Source of the DNA: UBA1731 sp964440985
GTDB taxonomy: Bacteria; Verrucomicrobiota; Kiritimatiellia; RFP12; UBA1067
Reading direction: 5' to 3'
Length of the DNA: 12,671 nt
Assembly (NCBI GenBank): GCA_964440985.1
Contig: CAYTWE010000056.1
Span: forward strand, 1-12,671
Positions 1 to 5,700 of this stretch are shown here, piece after piece (the stretch's first letter is position 1; each line of letters starts with the position of its first letter). The notes beneath the pieces were generated by a model. That model ran no database searches, was not told the DNA's origin, and saw only the letters and a list, made by a program, of their open reading frames with translations. The position numbers were made by a program, and so were the translations under genes.

Positions 1-157
1 TCGCGCATTTCTCGCCGCTGTAGTTCCATCCTGCTTTTTCGCCGTCCTTCACGCCCTTGCCGCCGTAGGAATCCACAGGGTGCTTCACCCCGTCTATCCC
101 CGCGCCCGCAAGGAACTCACTTGCCGCCCTGCGCTGCTCTCCGCCCAGATCCTTCAC
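1..157 (-). pseudogene. Fragment of a mobile-element/phage-type protein domain, runs off left edge
   Basis: Read on the minus strand, this stretch encodes VKDLGGEQRRAASEF, then LAGAGIDGVKHPVDSYGG, then KGVKDGEKAGWNY. The pattern A-S-E-F-L...AGIDG(V/I)K(Y/H)PVDSYGGK...DGDKAGWNY resembles a domain I associate with large polyvalent and MuF/ADP-ribosyltransferase-like proteins of phages and integrative elements. That assignment is from memory and was not searched. There is no credible start: the frame stays open upstream into repeat-like sequence (158-345), so the N-terminal part of the gene seems to have been replaced. After WNY the reading becomes SGEKCA, where I would expect further conserved sequence, so the copy may be decayed here too. 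A GTG at 155-157 is the only nearby start codon and has no clear ribosome binding site. I treat it as a broken gene; the rest lies outside the window. Confidence 0.4.
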
Positions 158-345
158 TGCAATAGCAATCAGGATCAAGGGGTGTTGGGACGGCGGCGGG
201 GCGGGACGCTCCGCCCTACCGGACTTCTGCGACTCTACATGAGGGCTTTTGGGTAGTTGCTTTGGCAATGTTTCTCCGTGTGAGATCGAGCGATGTGGTT
301 CGATGAACTCATGCAGGAGCGGTGCTGGCAATGTTTCACGATGTT
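158..345. repeat. Repeat-like non-coding stretch with a duplicated 12-mer and a GC hairpin
   Basis: No plausible gene is seen here. The 12-mer TGGCAATGTTTC occurs at 263-274 and again at 326-337, exactly 63 bases apart. On the minus strand both copies fall in the same frame and read GETLP and RETLP. A hairpin lies at 199-216 (GGGCGG, loop GACGCT, CCGCCC) without a following T-run, so it does not look like an intrinsic terminator. The stretch separates two unrelated gene remnants, which suggests an interspersed repeat, but its copy number elsewhere in the genome cannot be judged from this window. Confidence 0.35.
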
Positions 346-589
346 CGGTGACGACGCGGCCGCGTGGCAGGCGGAGGTCGAGGCGCTTTGGGGCGGCCGC
401 TACGCGAACGTGAAGGCGGCGGATTCGGCGTACAAGGCGTTGCAGGCGTTTGGCGTCCGCGCACCGATGGAGGCGGCGGTCGGAACGCTCGTCGCGAGCC
501 GGCGCGTGATCGACGGGCGCGATTTCTATTTCGTGCTCAACGATGCGTCTGCTGAATTCGACGGCGCGGTGTCGTTCGCCGCGCCCGTC
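341..589 (+). pseudogene. Remnant resembling the C-terminal end of a glycoside hydrolase
   Basis: An open frame of 122 codons (293-661) contains a core of about 83 residues with protein-like character. It begins MFGDDAAAWQAEVEALWGG, has SAYKALQAFGV near the middle, and ends with ASRRVIDGRDFYFVLNDAS followed by AEFDGAVSFAAPV. The pattern (H/S)RR..DG.D.YFV.N.....G.VSF is typical of the C-terminal beta-sandwich of large bacterial glycosidases such as GH106/rhamnosidase-like enzymes. This is a family impression, not a search result. The first 16 codons of the open frame are antisense to the neighbouring repeat-like sequence and the last 23 look unrelated to the family, so both ends seem truncated. 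There is no convincing ribosome binding site. A free-standing small protein is possible but less likely than a gene relic. Confidence 0.35.
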
Positions 590-829
590 CGGACTGCTCG
601 GCCCGGTGCGGTTCGTGAGCGCAAATTGAGAGCGGTGGGCAACCCCGCTAAAAATTTTTGAGCATGATGGCGGGTTTGTTGGGGGACTTGCAAGGGAGGG
701 GGCAACAAGAACTTCTATGGTGATGGTGAGACTTGGCCTTCCTCTTCGTCGATCCCCATGGCCTTCCTTTCTTTTTGCTGACCCATTAGATATTAGCATT
801 TGGGGTGTGGGCGAGAATCGGCCGAAGGT
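590..829. other. Intergenic stretch without a recognisable gene
   Basis: This links the glycosidase remnant to the comF promoter. An open frame in phase with comF begins at an ATG at 717, but its 47 extra codons (MVMVRLGLPLRRSPWPSF and onward) do not resemble the start of any ComF protein. They also lie upstream of the likely comF promoter. I see no RNA gene, terminator or other gene here. It could be more of the repeat-type sequence that fills the left end of the window. Confidence 0.4.
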
Positions 830-844
830 GGTGTATAATACACC
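830..844 (+). promoter_or_regulatory. Palindromic -10 region of comF
   Basis: A consensus -10 hexamer TATAAT sits at 834-839, about 19 bases upstream of the comF ATG. It is embedded in a perfect palindrome, GGTGTAT-A-ATACACC (830-844). No good -35 hexamer is found at the usual 16-18 base distance. A TG at 832-833 directly abuts the hexamer rather than leaving the one-base gap of a true extended -10. Transcription would begin near 846, giving a very short leader. The palindrome could bind a dimeric regulator over the -10 box; this is inferred. Confidence 0.5.
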
Positions 845-857
845 GACGGAGAACGTG

Positions 858-1526
858 ATGGTTCGGGTTGTCGAGAAGATAAAGGATGTGCTGTGGCCGC
901 GCACTTGCGCCGTGCGCGACTGCGGATGCGTTTCGGACAGGCCCGGTCGGTACATATGCTCGCGCTGTCATGCATCATTGCCGTGGTACGACGAGTTCGC
1001 CAAGAGCGCATTCGCGTATCTTTCGCCGATTACGGAACTCATAAACGCATACAAGTTCGGCGGCGCGACATATCTCACCGACGATTTCGCCGATGCGATG
1101 GTTGATTCGTTCAGGCGAAAGCACGATGCGTCTGCCGTGGACGTCGTTATGCCGGTTCCTCTCCATCCGAACCGCATGAGGGAGCGCGGCTACAACCAGT
1201 CCGAACTTCTTGCCGCCGCATTCGCCGCCCGCATCGGACGCCTGTGCGATGCAACATCCCTCGTCCGAGCAGCAGACACTGAGCATCAAAGCCGTTCGAG
1301 CGGCGACGAGCGGCGCAGGAACCTGAAGGGTGCGTTCCGCGTAGCGTCGCCGTGCTTTGTGCGCGGACGCACAATAGTGCTGATCGATGACGTAATGACG
1401 ACCGGAAGCACACTTGAGGAATGTGCCGACGCCCTCTTCGCGGCGGGGGCGTACCGCGTGGTGCAGTTTGCGCTCGCGAAGGCACTCATGGATGAAGACC
1501 TTGGGGAAGATTTTCGCGATACATGA
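858..1526 (+). CDS. comF: ComF family phosphoribosyltransferase-like protein
   Basis: The 222-residue product is a ComF-type protein: an N-terminal cysteine zinc-binding module followed by a type I phosphoribosyltransferase fold. In naturally competent bacteria ComF supports DNA uptake and handling; elsewhere its role is poorly defined. Visible marks are cysteines at residues 17, 22, 24, 34 and 37 (PRTCAV, DCGC, YICSRCH), the family signature VPLHPNRMRERGYNQSELL in the middle, and the PRPP-binding loop LIDDVMTTGST (DD at 177-178). The start at ATG 858 is preferred because GGAG lies six bases upstream and the -10 box lies just before it. A longer frame from 717 adds 47 atypical residues. The length is normal for the family. 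rnhC follows 30 bases after the stop with its own promoter-like sequence. No dedicated DNA-uptake gene is seen in the window, so a competence role is unproven. Confidence 0.9.
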   Translation: MVRVVEKIKDVLWPRTCAVRDCGCVSDRPGRYICSRCHASLPWYDEFAKSAFAYLSPITELINAYKFGGATYLTDDFADAMVDSFRRKHDASAVDVVMPVPLHPNRMRERGYNQSELLAAAFAARIGRLCDATSLVRAADTEHQSRSSGDERRRNLKGAFRVASPCFVRGRTIVLIDDVMTTGSTLEECADALFAAGAYRVVQFALAKALMDEDLGEDFRDT

Positions 1527-1532
1527 TATAAT
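1524..1532 (+). promoter_or_regulatory. Extended -10 promoter of rnhC
   Basis: TGATATAAT matches an extended -10 element exactly (TG, one base, TATAAT at 1527-1532). Its first three bases are the comF stop codon TGA. Transcription would begin near 1539, leaving about 18 bases of leader before the preferred rnhC ATG. A TTGGGG at 1501-1506 is 20 bases upstream, too far for a good -35, but extended -10 promoters can work without one. The wider sequence 1521-1534 (ACAT-G-ATAT-A-ATGT) is a palindrome with one mismatched pair. Confidence 0.5.
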
Positions 1533-1556
1533 GTGCCGCAAAAGGATGAAAGGGCG

Positions 1557-2603
1557 ATGGCGCAGAGCACATATACGTACGAACTCGACGAGACGCAGCA
1601 GAATCTGCTCCTGATGATAATGGAGCAAGGCAACTACCGCAGACGCGAAGTGCCGTATTCCCTGATGTCGATTGAAGGTGACGGGTTCAACTGTACGTTG
1701 TACGCCAAGGTCAAGCACGGCCGCCGCAAATGCTGCATCCAGGGCGGAAAGGCCGAAGACTTTGTGCTGTTCGTGCTGGAGCCGCAGGTGCTTGGGGCGG
1801 CGACGCTCGGCTACGAGAATGTGCTCGATCCTGATCGCGACAAGCCGCACGGCGGAAGCGACGAATCCGGGAAGGGCGACTATTTCGGTCCGCTTGTCGT
1901 GGCCTCCTGCTATGTGGATGAGACTCTTGCTGAAGAACTGCGCAAGATGGGCGTGAAGGACTGCAAGCAGATGTCGGACAAGTCGGTGCTTGCCGTCGGA
2001 TCGGGGATACGCCGTCTGCTTGGGCCAGACAGATGGGCGTTCGTGAAGATCGGTCCTGCGACGTACAACCGGCTCTACGCAAAGATCAGGAACATAAACC
2101 GTCTGCTCGCATGGGCGCATGGCGTGTGCATAGAGTCTCTGCTTGAAAAGCAGCCGAGATGTCCAAGGGTGGTGGTAGATCAGTTTGCGCCTACGGAGAC
2201 CGTAATCCAGCGGGCTTTGAAGGAGCGCGGACGCAAAATCACCGTCGAGCAGCGGCACAAGGCGGAGAGCGACATCGCCGTTGCGGCGGCGTCCGTCGTT
2301 GCGAGAGAGCTTTTCCTGAGAAGCCTTGTGGCATCGCTGCCGGACTATGGGCTTGCCGCCGCGACTGAAGAGAATCAGGTAGGCGCAATCCCGAAGGGTT
2401 CAAGCGACCCGCGCATCCGTGAGCTGGCCGAGAAGTGCGTGAAAAGCAACGGTCCGGCCTGGGTGATGGATCACTGCAAGGTGCATTTTCAAACGACTGA
2501 CAAGGTGCTTTCCGCATGTGGCTTTACGCGGGCCGATCTGCCGATGGACGGACAGGTGACGTCAATCAGCCACGCCGAGAAGGACAAGGACGCGAAGGAT
2601 TGA
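1557..2603 (+). CDS. rnhC: Ribonuclease HIII
   Basis: The 348-residue product cleaves the RNA strand of RNA-DNA hybrids in the cytoplasm, removing R-loops and primer remnants. The N-terminal ~90 residues fit the TBP-like substrate-binding domain (DUF3378) that separates RNase HIII from HII. The catalytic domain opens with the family signature GSDESGKGDYFGP, giving acidic residues D102 and E103. Further marks are DCKQMSDKS, a third acidic residue D208 in VVVDQF, and HKAESDIAVAAASVVARE (E237, D239), which holds the fourth acidic position. Family knowledge gives a two-metal mechanism. ATG 1557 is chosen over GTG 1533 because GTG 1533 overlaps the -10 element, and GAAAGGG precedes 1557, although closely. 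The last ~35 residues, from about LSACGFTRADL, extend beyond the usual end and finish with a charged tail. No RNase HII is in the window. Confidence 0.92.
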   Translation: MAQSTYTYELDETQQNLLLMIMEQGNYRRREVPYSLMSIEGDGFNCTLYAKVKHGRRKCCIQGGKAEDFVLFVLEPQVLGAATLGYENVLDPDRDKPHGGSDESGKGDYFGPLVVASCYVDETLAEELRKMGVKDCKQMSDKSVLAVGSGIRRLLGPDRWAFVKIGPATYNRLYAKIRNINRLLAWAHGVCIESLLEKQPRCPRVVVDQFAPTETVIQRALKERGRKITVEQRHKAESDIAVAAASVVARELFLRSLVASLPDYGLAAATEENQVGAIPKGSSDPRIRELAEKCVKSNGPAWVMDHCKVHFQTTDKVLSACGFTRADLPMDGQVTSISHAEKDKDAKD

Positions 2604-2762
2604 GCCTCGTGGACTTTTCAGGCCGCATTGTCAATATCTTTTGATAAGTGTATCGCTGCCGCAACTGCCGTTTTTGCTACAATCCGCACAACCCACGGAT
2701 GAAAGCCACATGGAGTGGATGACGATTCCGCTTGGTGAGTGAAAGGATTTCAAGGGATTACA
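2604..2762 (+). promoter_or_regulatory. Intergenic region with promoter for the macroglobulin-pbpC unit
   Basis: The best promoter element is an extended -10, TGCTACAAT at 2675-2683, with transcription expected near 2690 and a leader of about 70 bases. TTGATA at 2641-2646 is 31 bases away and cannot pair with it as a -35. The likely ribosome binding site AGGGA (2753-2757) precedes ATG 2763 by five bases. Two tiny open frames lie in the leader (2699-2722, seven codons; 2710-2742, ten codons), neither with a strong ribosome binding site. No clear terminator for rnhC is seen. Confidence 0.45.
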
Positions 2763-5700
2763 ATGAAAAACAAACTATTTTTCTCGGTTTTGGTGGTTAG
2801 CGTCATTGTTGCCATCGGGAGCGGTTCGGCGTTGGGCTGGATATACGCCAAGGTGAGGGCTTATGAGAGGGAACACAACGTATCCATCGTTTCGTCGGCG
2901 GCATCGTCATCATCTGTGAATGCATCGTCGACCAATGCCGTATCTGCAAATGCGTCAACGGCAAATGTCGTGCCGGCCAAGGCAGGTCTGCAGGAGGCTA
3001 AGGAACTGCTGGTGACGGATGTTTCGTACTGCAGAGATGAGCAGCTGAAATGTCATTTTTCAGAAACCCCTGATATGGAAGTGCTCCGCAACTACATTGA
3101 AGTCTCTCCGATGAATGAAGACGGCACCGCGGTCAGTGTCGGCATGACATGGTGTTATTGCGGAAAAGTCAGATCTCCTGAAGGTGAATATGGTCATAGA
3201 GCTGTTGTCATCACCGGTGATTATGCATACAGGACGAACGTGACGGTGCGGATTCGCAAGGGGTTGCCGGCACGGGAGTCCAATCAGGGAATAGAGCCGC
3301 TTCGGGAGGATTTCACATACACGTTTGTGCGTGATGACATGAGGCCGGAGATCACGATTCCCGTCAAAGGACGATATCTCCCGCCGTTGGGAAGGCGCAG
3401 GCTCACCGTTGAGGTGATGAATTTGGATGAAATCAACGTTGAACTGCGCAGGGTGGAGCCAAGAAACATCGTGCAGATGCTTGCGCGAGAGGAGGATGTC
3501 TATCAATGCTACTACGGGAACTGGAGCCCGGATGAGAATACGTGGGAGCTGTCCGGCGAACCGGAAAGGTTCACGAACAAATGCGAAGGAGCCGCAAATG
3601 AGGTGTGCACAATCTCCATACCTGTCGTCATGAATGATGGCGGAAGCAGCAACGGCATATTTTGGGTGGGGTTGAACGGAACAAGTCGGAAGGACTGCAG
3701 GGGAAGGACTGACGTCAACAATGCCCACCGGGTTGTTTGCGTAAGTGATTTCGGAATAAGCGTACGCTCCTTTGCGGACGGTGTGGGCGTATGGGTGACA
3801 TCCCTCAGTTCCGGACGTCCTGTCGCCGGGGCGAAGGTGGAGGTCTATTCGGTGGCGAACATACTTGTCGCAAAGGGCGTTGCAGATGCATATGGTTGGT
3901 GCGTTCCTGAACATGTTGCGAATGGCGTTCCGTTTGCGGTTGTTGCGTCTTCGGCGGACGGCGGCGACATGTCGTTCATCGCGTTGAGGGATTCGATGAA
4001 GGTTGATGAGACATACGCTGACGGCGAGCGGGAGAAATATCTCAAAAAGGGAGAGTGCAATGCGTTTCTCTGGACGGACAGGGGAATATATCGACATGGC
4101 GAGAAGCTGTTCCTGCACGGCATTATCCGCGACAGTTCGATGAAGGCGCCAAAACCGTTCCCGGTGGAGGTGGAACTGCTCAATCCGAACGAATCGTCAT
4201 ATTCGCGCTGCACTGTCATGTCCGATGCGAACGGTGCGATTTCCCATTCCGGCTTCAGCGTCCCGCCTGAACAGCCGAGCGGTGTATGGACGCTGCTTGC
4301 CAAGCTGCCCAGCAAGAACGGCAGGGTGATCGGAAGGAGGACGATAAAGATTGAGGAGTTTGCCCCGCCGCAGATACGGGTTGACGTGTCGGTTGCAGAA
4401 AACCAGAAGCCGGGGGAGTTCATGTTTGACGTCTCGGCCGAACATCTGTTCGGCGGGCCGGCCAGATTCCTGAAATGCAGTGGCGCGATAATGTTTGAGG
4501 ACGTCGAATTTGCGCCTGCGGGATGGAAGGGGTACCGTTTCGGCAATGACAGTCTGGGCCTTTCGCCGAACTTCAGGGAACTCGGAAAACAGGCGCTTGA
4601 CGCGGACGGAAAGGGACGGTTGCGCGCGCCGCTGTGGGAATCGGTGGGGCAGCCCAAGGCTGCAGTCCGCGCAATTGCGCAGGGCATCGTGTTCGAGGAT
4701 GGCGGACGCCCCGCAACGGCGCGGAAAAGCGCTCTGTGCCACTACTATCCATACTACATCGGCACCACGCTTACCGGGTGGATCAAGCGTCCGGACAACG
4801 GCAAGATCGTTGTGCCGGTTGCCTGCGTTGCGTCGGACGGACGGCGACTTGCCGAGCCGAAAAGGCTTTCCGTCAAGGTTGAAAGCATTGATTCCGTGTT
4901 CGCATACCGTGAGGACAAAAACGGGTTCGGCAAATGGGACAGCGAACAGGTTCGCAACACGATCTACGAGGGATGTCTCGACACATTTGCGGACAAGGAT
5001 GCTATGCTTGCGCTTTCGCTTCCCGATTGCGGCGACTACGCGCTTACACTCTCCGATCCTGATACGGATGTGACGTACGGGCGTACGTTCTACGCGAGCA
5101 GCTGGGGTGACAATGTGGTGCGGACGCCGCTTGGCGATTCCACAAAGGTGTCCGTACAGGCGGACAAGGCGCACTACCGCACGGGCGACGTGCCGCGCCT
5201 TATCGTGAAGTCGCCGTTCGCAGGTGCTGCGCTGATGTCCGTGCTGCGCGACGGCATGATCTACACGGAGGTGCTTGAACTGACAAATGCGACGAGCGTG
5301 GTGGAGTTGCGTCCAGTGGACAGGTCGTGGGCGCCGAGCGTTGACGTGACGTTCTCCGTGGTGCAGAGCGTGATGGAGAATGCTCATCATCTTGCGGTGC
5401 GCGCGCATGGGCAGACGACGCTCTCGGTGCGACCGGTCGAGAACGAAATTCCCGTGAAGGTGGATGCGAAGGTCAGCGTGGGAGACACCTCAGGCTCGGT
5501 TGTTGCCGTGGATGTCGATGCGCGGTGGAATGCCGCCACCGGCACGGTTGCGGTAGTCACTGTAGTGGATGAGGCCATAAACATCATTTCGGGAGAACCG
5601 ACGCCAGACCCGGTGGGCTACCTGTCGTACCAGCGCACGGCGGAGCATCCGCTCTATGACATATACAGACGTGTGCTTCCGGTGTTTGGAGACGACGTCA

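Noticed and set aside
199..216. GC hairpin as an intrinsic terminator
   Set aside because: A 6-bp stem exists, but no T-run follows on either strand.
717..857. A 47-codon N-terminal extension of comF from ATG 717
   Set aside because: The extra residues do not resemble ComF, they precede the likely -10 box, and ATG 858 has a ribosome binding site.
1533..1556. An earlier rnhC start at GTG 1533
   Set aside because: It starts directly after the -10 hexamer, before the expected transcription start, so it could not be translated from that promoter.
975..2258. A 427-codon minus-strand open frame across comF and rnhC
   Set aside because: It runs antisense to two well-recognised genes, has His/Arg-rich sequence and no family motifs.
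4197..5408. A 403-codon minus-strand open frame inside the macroglobulin gene
   Set aside because: It is antisense to conserved macroglobulin coding sequence, with His/Arg-rich composition typical of shadow frames.
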